DNA of 64,000 bases from Agrobacterium larrymoorei (GTDB taxonomy: Bacteria > Pseudomonadota > Alphaproteobacteria > Rhizobiales > Rhizobiaceae): NCBI RefSeq assembly GCF_013322225.1, contig NZ_JAAMFB010000023.1, positions 1 to 64,000 of the forward strand. The letters run 5' to 3'. The notes beneath the pieces are model-generated. The model saw only the letters and a list, made by a program, of their open reading frames with translations, did no database searches and was not told the origin of the DNA. Numbering within the stretch: the stretch's first letter is position 1; each line of letters starts with the position of its first letter. Of this stretch, positions 34,996-43,730 are shown piece after piece. The position numbers and the translations under genes are program-made.

Positions 34996-37980
34996 ATGAC
35001 AAGACAATTGTCTCCGGCATGGCACCGCGGCCTCGGCCTGTTCACGGCTTTGGCTTCGCTTGCGCTGACAAGCACGACATTCGCTCAGGCGGTTTGGACA
35101 GGAAGCACAGATAACGAGTTCAGCAATAGCGGGAACTGGTCTCCGTCCGCCCCCAGCGCTACCGACAGTGCGAACGTGTCTACAGGTTCACCACAGGTAA
35201 CGACGACCGCCACGGTCGGGCGCCTCGGCGTCGAGGGTGGCAATGTTACGATCACTAACAGCGGCGATCTGACGGTGCGTGACGTAACGACGATATCTTC
35301 CGGCAGCGTGGGTATCAATCAGGGCGGCACTTTAAGGTCGGATGTCGATCTGAATGGCGGAAGCCTTTTCGTGGACGGAACACTCGACGGCCGTCTGAAG
35401 CTGAACAATGGCAGCGTGACGGTGAATGGGGAAGCCGGAAGCGCCGATGTTTCCCTTGGGACAGCCCTTTCCAACAATGGAAACATTGGAGATGTATCGG
35501 TCTCCTCTGGAGGTACATTCACCAATAATAATTCCGGCACGACGCAAGCTCTGACGAACACGGGTACGTCTTCCAATGCCGGAACGATCGGCTCCGTGAA
35601 CAACACGGCCGGTAACTTCACCAACAATGCCGGAGGAAGGGTGACCGGAGCGACAACGGTCGCAGGCGGAACGGTAACCAACAACTTCATCGTTACAAGC
35701 GTAGACGTGGCTGCCGCAGCAGCATTCGTCAATAACAGTGGCGCGACAGCGGGCGCCATCCGCAACTCCGGTACGGTGGATAATGCGGGCACCATCGCAT
35801 CTCTTCAAAACCATGCCGGGAGTTTCACCAATAATGTCGGTGGACGTGTCACAGGTATGACGACCGTGAACGGTGGCACGGCAACCAATAATTTCATCGT
35901 GACCGATGTCGATGTGGCCGCAGCCGCAGCCTTCGTCAACAACCTGAATGCGGAGGCGGGCAATGTCCACAATTCCGGCTCCACCACCAATGCCGGGACC
36001 GTTGCGTCTTTGCGAAACGAGGGCGGCACCTTTACCAATAATGCGGGCGGCGAAATTACCGGAAACACGGTGATTTCCGGCGGGACTGTGACGAACAACT
36101 TCATCGTGACCGATGTCGACGTGGCCGCCGCGGCAGCCTTTGTCAACAATAGCGGTGCACGGGCCGGGGCAGTCGCGAATTCCGGCACGGTGACGAATGC
36201 CGGTGAAGTCGCGTCTCTCGATAATTCGAGCGGCACTTTCACCAACAACACCGGTGGTACAGTGACCGGCATAACCCGGATAACCGGCGGCGCAGTTGTA
36301 AACAATGCCGACCTTTCCGATGTCGACATCCGCAGCGGCGGACGTCTTACCAATAATAGCGCGGCATCCGCTGGCACTGTTCGCAACGAGGGTGACCTTG
36401 CCAATGACGGGACCGTTGCCACTCTGGTCAATGCAGGCGGTTCTTCCGTCAACACCGGCCTGATTACGGGCACGGCATCCGTCACCGGCGGCGAGTTCGT
36501 CAATCAGGGAACCGTGGCAGGCCAAGTCGACGTTGCGGGAGGCACCCTCTCTGGCAATGGCAATGCAGGGAGCCTTTTGATCGACACCGGCGGCGTGTTG
36601 TCACCGGGACCAGGTATCGAAACGATCAACGTCAGCGGAGATGTGACTTTCCGCTCGGGCTCGCTTTATCAGGTCGATGTCGGCTCGATGGGCACGTCGG
36701 ACAGGGTGAACGCCGGGGGTGTCGTTCGTCTTGACGGCGGAACTTTGAACATCGCTTCGACAAGCGGCCCTCTGGGCCTGACGAATAGCTATACGATACT
36801 TACAGGCAGCGGCATTTCAGGCACCTTTGAAGGAGTGACGAGCGATTTCGCTTTCTTCACGCCAAATGTGACCTACGGCGGCACAGGAGTAAATCTCGAT
36901 CTGGATCGAAACAGCGTCCGCTTTTCGCAGGTCGCGCGCAGCGGAAATGATCGCACCACCGCCGACGCGGTGGAAGCGCTGCCTTTGTCGAACGCTCTGG
37001 TTCAGGCGGTTTTCCCTCTCGACGTAGAGGGGGCGGCAAATGCGTTCTCGCAACTGAATGGCGAACTGCATGAGACGATCAAAAGCAGTCTGATTTGGGA
37101 AAGCCGGTTTGCCCGAGAGGCTACCATCGATAACGCGGCTTTCGGAGGTGGCACAAGCTTACCCGGAAGTGATGACGTTTCTTTCTGGTCGACCGGATCG
37201 GCAGGGCAAAACCGCTTTTCCAGTGACGGCATTGCGGGCAGCTACGACTATACGACAACGGGTGTGCTGTTCGGTGCAGACACAGCGGCTTCGCAAAACT
37301 GGCGCATTGGCGGTGTCGTCGGCTTCAGCCGCCAGACGACCGGCTCTGCGAGCGATATCGAAACGTATCAGGGCGGTCTTTACGCTCGGGGAGAGTACGG
37401 TCCGCTACAGCTTCTCGCAGGAACGATCTATTCCCGTAACATGATCTCGACCAAGCGGCAGATCTCGTTCGGCTCGTTCAGTGATGTGGTTTCTACGGAC
37501 TACGATGCCGATGTCGCTCAGGTGTTCGGCGATCTTTCGTGGAGGCTGGATGTGAATGAAAACACTATGCTCCAGCCGTTTATTAATCTTGCCTACATCG
37601 ATCTTGATACTTCCAACATAAACGAAAAGGGTGGGCCTGCGGCTTTGTCAGCATTTGACAGTTCCACCCGTGCTGCGACATCCACGATCGGCATAAGATG
37701 GTCTACCGACCTGGATATGGGCGATATTCCTGTTGTCGCCTCCGGTGTTCTGAGCTGGCGGCACACGGCAGGCCGGTCGCCATCAGGTGCCTATCGTTTC
37801 GATCAGGGCTCTCCATTCGTGCTTGATGGTGTGACCATGCCGAACGACACGCTGGTCGTTAAAGCGGGCCTTACCGCGAAAATGTCGAAAGCGACACGTG
37901 TTACGCTGACCTACTTCGGCGAGTTCGGCAGCGGGTTCAAGTCGAGCGCAGCGAATGCAAATCTGGTGGTGGACTTCTGA
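34996..37980 (+). CDS. Autotransporter adhesin-like protein with repeat passenger
   Basis: The 994-residue type Va autotransporter starts at ATG 34996 with a signal peptide ending near FAQA (about 31). The passenger is Gly/Asn/Thr-rich beta-helix sequence, with three near-identical 69-residue repeats and a diverged fourth, then an autochaperone-like stretch. From about residue 700 it becomes a C-terminal autotransporter beta-barrel (DVSFWSTGSAGQNRF, GGVVGFSRQTTGSAS), ending VVDF with the terminal Phe expected for outer-membrane insertion. The passenger would be displayed on or released from the cell surface; similar proteins act as adhesins. No processing protease site could be assigned. Confidence 0.88.
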   Translation: MTRQLSPAWHRGLGLFTALASLALTSTTFAQAVWTGSTDNEFSNSGNWSPSAPSATDSANVSTGSPQVTTTATVGRLGVEGGNVTITNSGDLTVRDVTTISSGSVGINQGGTLRSDVDLNGGSLFVDGTLDGRLKLNNGSVTVNGEAGSADVSLGTALSNNGNIGDVSVSSGGTFTNNNSGTTQALTNTGTSSNAGTIGSVNNTAGNFTNNAGGRVTGATTVAGGTVTNNFIVTSVDVAAAAAFVNNSGATAGAIRNSGTVDNAGTIASLQNHAGSFTNNVGGRVTGMTTVNGGTATNNFIVTDVDVAAAAAFVNNLNAEAGNVHNSGSTTNAGTVASLRNEGGTFTNNAGGEITGNTVISGGTVTNNFIVTDVDVAAAAAFVNNSGARAGAVANSGTVTNAGEVASLDNSSGTFTNNTGGTVTGITRITGGAVVNNADLSDVDIRSGGRLTNNSAASAGTVRNEGDLANDGTVATLVNAGGSSVNTGLITGTASVTGGEFVNQGTVAGQVDVAGGTLSGNGNAGSLLIDTGGVLSPGPGIETINVSGDVTFRSGSLYQVDVGSMGTSDRVNAGGVVRLDGGTLNIASTSGPLGLTNSYTILTGSGISGTFEGVTSDFAFFTPNVTYGGTGVNLDLDRNSVRFSQVARSGNDRTTADAVEALPLSNALVQAVFPLDVEGAANAFSQLNGELHETIKSSLIWESRFAREATIDNAAFGGGTSLPGSDDVSFWSTGSAGQNRFSSDGIAGSYDYTTTGVLFGADTAASQNWRIGGVVGFSRQTTGSASDIETYQGGLYARGEYGPLQLLAGTIYSRNMISTKRQISFGSFSDVVSTDYDADVAQVFGDLSWRLDVNENTMLQPFINLAYIDLDTSNINEKGGPAALSAFDSSTRAATSTIGIRWSTDLDMGDIPVVASGVLSWRHTAGRSPSGAYRFDQGSPFVLDGVTMPNDTLVVKAGLTAKMSKATRVTLTYFGEFGSGFKSSAANANLVVDF
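35641..36462 (+). repeat. Tandem 207-bp repeats in the autotransporter passenger
   Basis: Units begin at 35641, 35848 and 36055, each exactly 207 bases (69 residues), and contain the near-invariant NNFIVTDVDVAAAAAFVNN. A fourth unit (36262-36462) is 201 bases and has diverged (NNADLSDVDIRSGGRLTNN). The exact length in three units points to duplication within the gene. Confidence 0.85.
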
Positions 37981-38029
37981 GAGGAGTTTACACCACCTCA
38001 TTTTCGGCAACGGGCTATTTTGTCTTCAA

Positions 38030-38416
38030 TCAGGCAACAGCCGCCAGAGGCAATCTCTCAGACGGTTCGACCATCGCCTCTATGCGCCTCAGCAGAGTTC
38101 TGGGGAGGCAGGGCTTGGGGCAGAAAGCAGCCGTCGGATATCGCCCGGCCAGTTCTGCGCCATCGGCATGACCGGAGTGAAAAACGAACGGAACATTTGC
38201 GCGGGCCAGGGTATCGGCCACGGCAAAGACTTCTCCGTCGATAAGATTGACATCCAGAATTGCGCAGGACGGAAGATTGTTTTGTAGATAAGCGCTCGCA
38301 GTCGCGATGCTTGCATAGGGCCCTGCGACGATCCACCCTGCGTCTTCAAGCGACATTTGAAGATCGATTGCGACGAATATCGAGTCTTCGACGAGCAGCA
38401 CTGTGTTGTGGGTCAT
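38030..38416 (-). CDS. Single-domain response regulator
   Basis: A 128-residue receiver domain without output module: acidic pair E10/D11 in LLVEDS, phospho-acceptor D55 in AILDVNLIDG, and conserved K101 in FCPKPCLP. The DVNL context is common in stand-alone receivers paired with HWE-type kinases in Hyphomicrobiales. Start 38416 is chosen; the frame runs on to 38434. An EcfG-consensus promoter lies upstream on the same strand (38548-38572), which places it in the general stress response, perhaps as a phosphate sink or relay element. No kinase gene is adjacent. Confidence 0.85.
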   Translation of the reverse strand: MTHNTVLLVEDSIFVAIDLQMSLEDAGWIVAGPYASIATASAYLQNNLPSCAILDVNLIDGEVFAVADTLARANVPFVFHSGHADGAELAGRYPTAAFCPKPCLPRTLLRRIEAMVEPSERLPLAAVA

Positions 38417-38547
38417 ATTCGATCTTACCGGCAATATAATCTAGGCTTGAGCTACACGGCGCTTGTTTCGGATTCAATATCATCGCCGGTATGCCGGACA
38501 GAGTAGCAAAGAAATACCGTTACGAAGTCGGCAACATTGGCCGTCTA

Positions 38548-38572
38548 AACGCCCTCACCTCGGATTTGTTCC
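38548..38572 (-). promoter_or_regulatory. Consensus EcfG promoter of the response regulator
   Basis: On the minus strand GGAAC (38572-38568) and CGTT (38551-38548) are 16 bases apart, a full consensus match. It would give a leader of about 125 bases before the response regulator start at 38416. Confidence 0.7.
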
Positions 38573-38658
38573 ACTTTGCGCTAACTTTTATCGATATTTT
38601 TTTCCGAACCAATGCGGCTCTTCATAACTCCCAAGAGGCATCGTTTGATCACCCTTCC

Positions 38659-38683
38659 GGAACCGCATCGGCGTGCGGTGGTT
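38659..38683 (+). promoter_or_regulatory. EcfG-like promoter of the SemiSWEET gene
   Basis: GGAAC (38659-38663) and GGTT (38680-38683) are separated by 16 bases; one base differs from the CGTT element. It ends 39 bases before the chosen ATG of the SemiSWEET gene. Confidence 0.5.
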
Positions 38684-38722
38684 AGCGACTGCATACGCCA
38701 GGCATCAACGATGAAAGAAGAC

Positions 38723-38974
38723 ATGGATACTGCATTGATCGTTGGATATTTCGCTTCCCTATGCTCCGTCTCGAGCTTCGTTCCGCAGGTTATCAAGGTG
38801 GTAAAAACCGGCGATACGGCTGCGATATCGACACGGATGTATGCGGTGACGGTCGTCGGCTTTGCGTTATGGGCAAGCTTTGGCCTTATGCGACAGGAAT
38901 GGCCGATCATCCTCACCAACGTATTCTGTTTCTTGCTATCCGGATACATATTGATCCGAAAGCTAAGGGCTTGA
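38723..38974 (+). CDS. SemiSWEET-family sugar transporter
   Basis: The 83-residue protein has three transmembrane helices and the PQ-loop signature SSFVPQVIKVVKTGDTAAIS in the first, with ISTRMYAVTVVGFALW and ILTNVFCFLLSGYILI after it. Bacterial SemiSWEETs dimerise to carry sugars by facilitated diffusion across the inner membrane. Start 38723 is preferred because AAAGAAG precedes it; 38711 is possible. An EcfG-like promoter upstream suggests expression under stress or stationary phase. Substrate unknown. Confidence 0.85.
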   Translation: MDTALIVGYFASLCSVSSFVPQVIKVVKTGDTAAISTRMYAVTVVGFALWASFGLMRQEWPIILTNVFCFLLSGYILIRKLRA

Positions 38975-39057
38975 TACCTTCCTCCACAGCGGTTGGCGGC
39001 AGCGACTTGCGTCAAGTAGAGACGTAAACTTTTGCATGAATCATTTTCATGTGACAC

Positions 39058-39072
39058 GCTCTGGGCCAGAGC
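39058..39072. promoter_or_regulatory. Palindrome upstream of the SMP-30 gene
   Basis: GCTCTGGGCCAGAGC has perfect 7-base arms around one central base, 47 bases before the SMP-30 start. It could be an operator; no regulator gene is next to it. Confidence 0.4.
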
Positions 39073-39118
39073 CGCAATGAAATATGCATTGAATTGAACG
39101 GGATGGAGGGGATTTTTG

Positions 39119-39997
39119 ATGAAGCCACGTATGATAGAGCCGAAGCTTCGATACCTGATCGACACCCCATTGCAGGTGGGTGAATCTCCGGTGTGGGACG
39201 ACAGAACTGGAAATGTGTGGTTCGTGGATATTACCGCACCTGCAATCTTCCGCCTGGCACCTTCTGGTAAGCTCGATCATTTCCCCATGCCTGCTCCCAC
39301 CGGTTGCCTCGGCCTTTGTGAAAGCGGGATGATCGTGGTGGGTCTCAAAACCGGGGTCCATATCTTCGATCCGGCAACAGCAAAACTCGAACTTCTGTGT
39401 GATCCGGATCAGGGTCGTGCCGACAGTCGCCTCAATGATGGAAAAGTTGGGCCTGACGGGCATTTCTGGGTCGGAACGCGAGATGAAGCGGTTCCACCTA
39501 CGGGAAATGCACGGCTTTATCGTGTTTCGGCGAATGGCGATACGCAGACGACTATCGAAGGCGGGTTGCTGACATCGAATGGTCTGGCATGGAGCCCTGA
39601 TGCGAAAAGGATGTACCATTCGGACAGTAGTGGGCTTTTCTTTCAAGCATTCGACTTCGATGCGACGACTGGTGAAATAGGACCCGCAATCCGCCTGCAC
39701 GATTTTGCCCCCGACGAAGGTAGGCCAGACGGCGCGGCGATAGATATCGACGGCTGCTACTGGAGTGCGGGCGTACAAGCCGGCCGTCTCAATCGCTTCA
39801 CCCCGGACGGCGAATTGTTCGAGGTGTATACCCTGCCCTTCAAAGGCCCGACCATGCCGTGTTTTGGTGGGTCGGATCTCAAAAAGATCTATCTGACCAG
39901 CCTCGTCACCCAACCGAACGGCATCGTCACGCATGGTACGCTGGTCGCATTCGATGCACCGGTCGAGGGAACCGCCGCGTATAGGTTTTCTCTGTAG
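39119..39997 (+). CDS. SMP-30/gluconolactonase-family lactonase
   Basis: This 292-residue six-bladed propeller enzyme (start 39119 after GGAGGGG) shows the divalent-metal ligands of the family: GESPVWDD (Glu, about 23), DSRLNDGKVGPDGHFWVGT (Asn/Asp), LTSNGLAWSPD (Asn) and GRPDGAAIDIDGCYW (Asp). Members hydrolyse sugar-acid lactones in the cytoplasm, the second step of non-phosphorylative aldose oxidation. No dehydrogenase gene is adjacent, so the pathway partner must lie elsewhere, possibly the SDR/dehydratase genes at 15.6-17.6 kb. Confidence 0.88.
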   Translation: MKPRMIEPKLRYLIDTPLQVGESPVWDDRTGNVWFVDITAPAIFRLAPSGKLDHFPMPAPTGCLGLCESGMIVVGLKTGVHIFDPATAKLELLCDPDQGRADSRLNDGKVGPDGHFWVGTRDEAVPPTGNARLYRVSANGDTQTTIEGGLLTSNGLAWSPDAKRMYHSDSSGLFFQAFDFDATTGEIGPAIRLHDFAPDEGRPDGAAIDIDGCYWSAGVQAGRLNRFTPDGELFEVYTLPFKGPTMPCFGGSDLKKIYLTSLVTQPNGIVTHGTLVAFDAPVEGTAAYRFSL

Positions 39998-40052
39998 AGC
40001 ACAGTCGGCTTACGAAACGACGTCGCCCTTTTGCCGGAAACGATCCGGTGTT

Positions 40053-40475
40053 TTAACTTCCCCTGTGCAGGCCCTCACGCTGAAGGCCGAAATGATCGAG
40101 GATGATGTCGACGTTACGGCGATGGGACTTGAAGTAGAGGTCGAATACATCGCCAAAGAGCGGAACGCTGCCGCAGATCGAGTCGACGGCGATATTGCCC
40201 ATCATCTTTTTCAGCTTTGCTGGCGGAATGCCCAACCTGCGCGCCTCATTGACGATGTAAAGCCCTACCAAGGCTCCGGCGCTGTCACCGATAACGGGGA
40301 CGATGCCCATGATGGAGTCCGCGCCAAAACGCATCCGCGTGCCAGGTATACCTATGGCTGTGTCCATGAGACGGGAAATCTGGACAAGTCTTCTGAGGCG
40401 CCGAAGACGTTCTTCGGCATTGATGGCTCCGTCTGCAGCTGCAAAACCGCGCGCATTCCACGTCCGTGCAGTCAT
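40053..40475 (-). CDS. DUF4112 membrane protein
   Basis: The 140-residue product matches DUF4112: LRRLRRLVQISRLMDTAIGI, GADSIMGIVPVIGDSAGALVGLY and IAVDSICGSVPLFGDVFDLYFKSHRRN. It has one or two hydrophobic stretches with Gly and Pro that would form a re-entrant or short membrane segment. Function of the family is unknown. It is convergent with the SMP-30 gene and lies 180 bases downstream of the glycoamylase-like gene on the same strand. Confidence 0.85.
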   Translation of the reverse strand: MTARTWNARGFAAADGAINAEERLRRLRRLVQISRLMDTAIGIPGTRMRFGADSIMGIVPVIGDSAGALVGLYIVNEARRLGIPPAKLKKMMGNIAVDSICGSVPLFGDVFDLYFKSHRRNVDIILDHFGLQREGLHRGS

Positions 40476-40655
40476 CGTCTAGTCCTCCAGGCACACCGTC
40501 GTAAAATCGAAATCGATTTTTCAATCAGGCGCGATGAGTTGGTTCAACGCGGAGAAGATCTCCATACACCACATGAATTGGGGTGAGATGAACCGGTTTC
40601 AAGACTTGAACCGTCGGGTCGAAACCCTTTTTCAGAGGCGACGCTTGCCAAGACG

Positions 40656-41897
40656 TTAGGCTGAAAGCTCGAATCCCAGCCTTTCCAGACCGCGCTGAAC
40701 CTCTGGTGCACTCGTGAACAGTCGCCAGAGCAAACCCGATCGGTAATTCTCCATCATGACCACAATCGGACCCTGATCGATGGCGAGATGGGTGCTTGCA
40801 ACCCAACCCGTCTTTGCGGAGAACGCATCGACGAAACCAAACTTCCCGAAAAGCTTTCCGTCCGAGTGCTGCGCGAATGCGGTCAACGCCGCCGCTGCTT
40901 CCGCTGGAAGAAACGGGAAGCTCGCCAATGCTGCGGTCGGCGCAATAATTCCGCCATCGCGCATAGGAGAATAGGCCTTGTACCCGGAAGGCCCATCACA
41001 GGAGGTCAGCCCCCACAACGCGTTGTCGCCATATTTCGCACGGCAATAATCATGATTGATGCGGGCGTGTGCTGTGACTTGCTCGCCATATGCGCAATAT
41101 CGATCACGCAGACGAAACGGGTTCAGACCGCAGAAGGAATATTGCGAAAGGAAAGCGGGACCGCCGTAGGGCTCGCCCAGCGGCAACGTCGTACCGAGGT
41201 AGCTTTTGCCATTGACCATTTCTCCATTGCGCGCCCAACCCACATGATAGTTCGCGGGGCTTATCGAATAGGCGCCTGCTCCCGTGGCCAGCACATAGAC
41301 CAGCAGGGCCTCATTCCAACCGGAAATGCGGACATTTCGCCCCCATCCGAATTTTGGGCTCCAATGCCACCAAAGACCTTCGCTTCCTCCCTTGGTGTAC
41401 CAGGACCATTCGACTGACTGGATCAGATCATCGAAAAGGCCACGCAGTTCAATCTCGTTTTCGGCGTTTCCGTCGAAGTATTGCCTAGCGCAGATGAGCC
41501 CTTGAAGAAGAAAGGTCGTTTCGACCAGATCGCCACCATCGTCCTTTTTACTGAAGGGGATGACCGTGCATTCAGCGGAGTGGATAAAATGTGGAAATGC
41601 ACCATGAAAGCGCGGCACCCTGCCAAGGGCGTTGACCATCAAGCTGCATCGATCCAATGCTTCCTGACGGGTGATCCAGCCTCGTTCCGCACCGACGAGC
41701 AAGGATAGCAAACCGAACCCCGCGCCGGAAATGGAGGTGGTTTCCGAAACCACTCCACCATCTGCATGAAGCCGGTCACGGGGCAAACCGGTCAGTGGAT
41801 GAGACGCATACCAGAAATAACCGAACGTCTCGCGCTGGACACGGTCGAACAAATGGTCTGTCGAGGGATATTGTGGAAGCGGAAAGGAATTATGCAC
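40656..41897 (-). CDS. Glycoamylase-like (COG5368) protein
   Basis: The 413-residue protein has the glycoamylase-like alpha/alpha barrel, beginning DRVQRETFGYFWYASHPLTGLPRDR and continuing with GFGLLSLLVGAERGWITRQEAL, GLWWHWSPKFGWGRN, GWNEALLVYVLATG and ASTHLAIDQGPIVVMMENYRSGLLWR. The same domain is found inside cyclic beta-1,2-glucan synthases and as separate hydrolases. No signal peptide is seen, and the start appears to be GTG. It is downstream of the sulfatase-like membrane gene. A role in cytoplasmic or membrane-side glucan handling is inferred. Confidence 0.8.
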   Translation of the reverse strand: MHNSFPLPQYPSTDHLFDRVQRETFGYFWYASHPLTGLPRDRLHADGGVVSETTSISGAGFGLLSLLVGAERGWITRQEALDRCSLMVNALGRVPRFHGAFPHFIHSAECTVIPFSKKDDGGDLVETTFLLQGLICARQYFDGNAENEIELRGLFDDLIQSVEWSWYTKGGSEGLWWHWSPKFGWGRNVRISGWNEALLVYVLATGAGAYSISPANYHVGWARNGEMVNGKSYLGTTLPLGEPYGGPAFLSQYSFCGLNPFRLRDRYCAYGEQVTAHARINHDYCRAKYGDNALWGLTSCDGPSGYKAYSPMRDGGIIAPTAALASFPFLPAEAAAALTAFAQHSDGKLFGKFGFVDAFSAKTGWVASTHLAIDQGPIVVMMENYRSGLLWRLFTSAPEVQRGLERLGFELSA

Positions 41898-41988
41898 ATC
41901 CGTAATCGTTAGCTAACCGACACGATACGGCATCATGACACGGCGATGCTGTCCATAACAAGGCACTTCGGCGTTATCCTCGCGGGTG

Positions 41989-43608
41989 TCATCGCTGGAG
42001 ACTGAATGAATCGATCAATATCCTGCGCAGGTCACTCATTGGAAATTCCTTACCAGATGGAGCAGGTATCAAACCATCGTTGAAGCCATGTTCCCTGAAC
42101 CGTGAGACAAGACTCTCGTCATCCGTAACGACATGCACTGGAACCGCGCGAGATGCATCCGGCCCGGTTATGATGGACGCCGGTTGATGATCTCCAAGAA
42201 TGACGAACACCGTATCGTCGCCGTGCTGCGCCATATACTCCCCGAGCGTTGCAAGCGAATAGTCTACCGTTTGAATATATTGGCTGCGCACGCGCTCGGC
42301 ATCTGCCCAGACGACAGAGGGCGGGTCACCGCTAACCGCCTGCCCGTCGAAGATCGAACCATCACCAACAGCATTCCAGTCGACAAGGCGGGGAACGGGT
42401 GTCCACGGAGCATGGCTGGATATGAGTGCAATTTCCGCCATGACGTTATGCCCTTTCGACCTCGCAGGCGCGACCGCAAAGCGCTGGAATGCGGACAGCG
42501 TGTATTGGTCCGGCATAGTCACCCAGTTGAATGGCTTTCCCCGATATTGCAGATTTGAGGCGGCAAAGACTTGCTCATAACCGAAATAGTCAGCTTCCGG
42601 CCATGCCATGGTGATGGCAGGCATAACCGCAACGCTCTCCCATCCAGCCTGCCGGAACAGTCGGTTCAATGTGGGGTGCTGGCTGATCATCAGCCGGTCA
42701 TATCGCGCCTGACTATTGACCCACAGGCCCGACATGAACGTTCCGTGGGCAAGCCAGCTCAATCCTCCGACAGTGGGGGAAGTGGTCCATGCGCTGACGG
42801 ATTTCAGTCCAGCTTTCGCAATCTCCATCTCGATGCTTTTCAGGCGCGGCACGGTTACATCGGCATAACGGGGATTCTCCACGGCAGAGCGTCCGTAGGA
42901 TTCTACGAAGACGATAACTACGTCTTTGCCTGCAACCGCCTTGAAAAGCCCCGTCCCATCCTGTAGCCCGACACCGGCGGAAAGCTCGGCTTCGAAGGCG
43001 TGTATATCCTCGACCGACTTCACGACCAGAGACAGCCGCGCCGCAAGATATTGAGGCAGATGGAAATCGAAGGCCTTGCGATTGGCAAGTGGTGTGATGC
43101 AGGCTGCAAGAGCGATGATGGAGAATGAAGCGATTAAGGCGCGGCGGGCAGCATCTTCCGAGGCGCACATCCACTTTGCGGACTTGAGAAAGATGGCGAG
43201 AACCAGGAAAATGGCGACCGCCGCAAAAAGCAAGGCAGCAAGGGCGCCGGGTGTTCCAATCGTTCCCGAGATCAGGTTCCATCCATCCCGCATCATCTTG
43301 ATATCGAGGTAGGGATTGAACTGTCGCTGGAACGCAGACTCTACTCCCAGATCCGCCAGTTTCAACAAAAGCACGAGCAGGACGAGAATTCCGCAAAGAA
43401 AAATAACGAGCTTTCGAAGCCTTCTCGGAACGAGCAGCACGACGAGGCAGAGAAGCGGCCATTCGAGAGGAAGTCTGGCGAAGCCGGATAGCGTCAATGC
43501 ATCCGGGTGATCGGGCAGAACGAGTGTAAGCCAGGCTATAAAAGAAAACAGCAGCGCGCCCCAAAGCCAGATTGGGCGAAACAGCTTCTCCTCTACATTT
43601 CCATTCAA
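41989..43608 (-). CDS. Membrane-anchored sulfatase/phosphoglycerol transferase-like protein
   Basis: The 539-residue protein (counted from the TTG at 43608; the frame reaches another TTG at 43617) has about five N-terminal transmembrane helices (to about 190). An alkaline-phosphatase-superfamily domain follows: KDVVIVFVESYGRSAVE with the first metal ligand Glu, TTSPTVGGLSWLAHGTFMSG with the nucleophile Thr/Ser region, and VFVILGDHQPASII with the Asp-His pair. This is the layout of lipoteichoic-acid synthase/OpgB-like enzymes that transfer phosphoglycerol groups to glycans in the periplasm. Next to a glycoamylase-like gene, a role in decorating periplasmic or surface glucans is plausible. Its ribosome site lies in a long hairpin. 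Confidence 0.8.
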   Translation of the reverse strand: MNGNVEEKLFRPIWLWGALLFSFIAWLTLVLPDHPDALTLSGFARLPLEWPLLCLVVLLVPRRLRKLVIFLCGILVLLVLLLKLADLGVESAFQRQFNPYLDIKMMRDGWNLISGTIGTPGALAALLFAAVAIFLVLAIFLKSAKWMCASEDAARRALIASFSIIALAACITPLANRKAFDFHLPQYLAARLSLVVKSVEDIHAFEAELSAGVGLQDGTGLFKAVAGKDVVIVFVESYGRSAVENPRYADVTVPRLKSIEMEIAKAGLKSVSAWTTSPTVGGLSWLAHGTFMSGLWVNSQARYDRLMISQHPTLNRLFRQAGWESVAVMPAITMAWPEADYFGYEQVFAASNLQYRGKPFNWVTMPDQYTLSAFQRFAVAPARSKGHNVMAEIALISSHAPWTPVPRLVDWNAVGDGSIFDGQAVSGDPPSVVWADAERVRSQYIQTVDYSLATLGEYMAQHGDDTVFVILGDHQPASIITGPDASRAVPVHVVTDDESLVSRFREHGFNDGLIPAPSGKEFPMSDLRRILIDSFSLQR

Positions 43609-43612
43609 CGGA

Positions 43613-43663
43613 AACAACCTCTCATCTTCATGGTGCAGCGCATGTGAAAGATGTGAGGTTGTT
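43613..43663 (-). promoter_or_regulatory. Long leader hairpin sequestering a ribosome-binding site
   Basis: On the minus-strand RNA, 9 perfect pairs (43613-43621 with 43663-43655), one mismatch, 6 more pairs (43623-43628 with 43653-43648) and, after a bulge, 2 more form a hairpin with a 14-base loop. The downstream arm contains GAGAGG, the only ribosome site for the membrane sulfatase-like gene, and the first TTG. Folding would block initiation. The element could be an RNA thermometer or a protein/sRNA target; function is inferred. Confidence 0.6.
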
Positions 43664-43730
43664 ATATATCGCCGATGGCCAGGATTACGATGAGAAAATC
43701 GTCCTCTGTTCTCTTAATGTCGGTGGAGGA

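Larger units (their letters stand above)
38417..38722. other. Divergent intergenic region with two stress-type promoters
   Basis: The 306 bases between the response regulator and the SemiSWEET gene carry one EcfG-like promoter for each direction (listed separately). A minus-strand open frame running from 39165 to 38581 crosses this area but is a shadow of the SemiSWEET gene. Confidence 0.5.

Noticed and set aside
35641-36462. Regular direct repeats considered as a CRISPR-like array
   Set aside because: Units are 207 bases, contiguous, in frame and coding; no short repeat-spacer pattern or cas genes.
35332-36525. Antisense frame of 397 codons in the autotransporter
   Set aside because: Produced by the Gly/Asn/Thr repeats read on the other strand; no start signal.
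38581-39165. Minus-strand frame of 194 codons over the SemiSWEET gene
   Set aside because: The plus strand carries a clear three-helix SemiSWEET with PQ motif; the minus frame has no family features.
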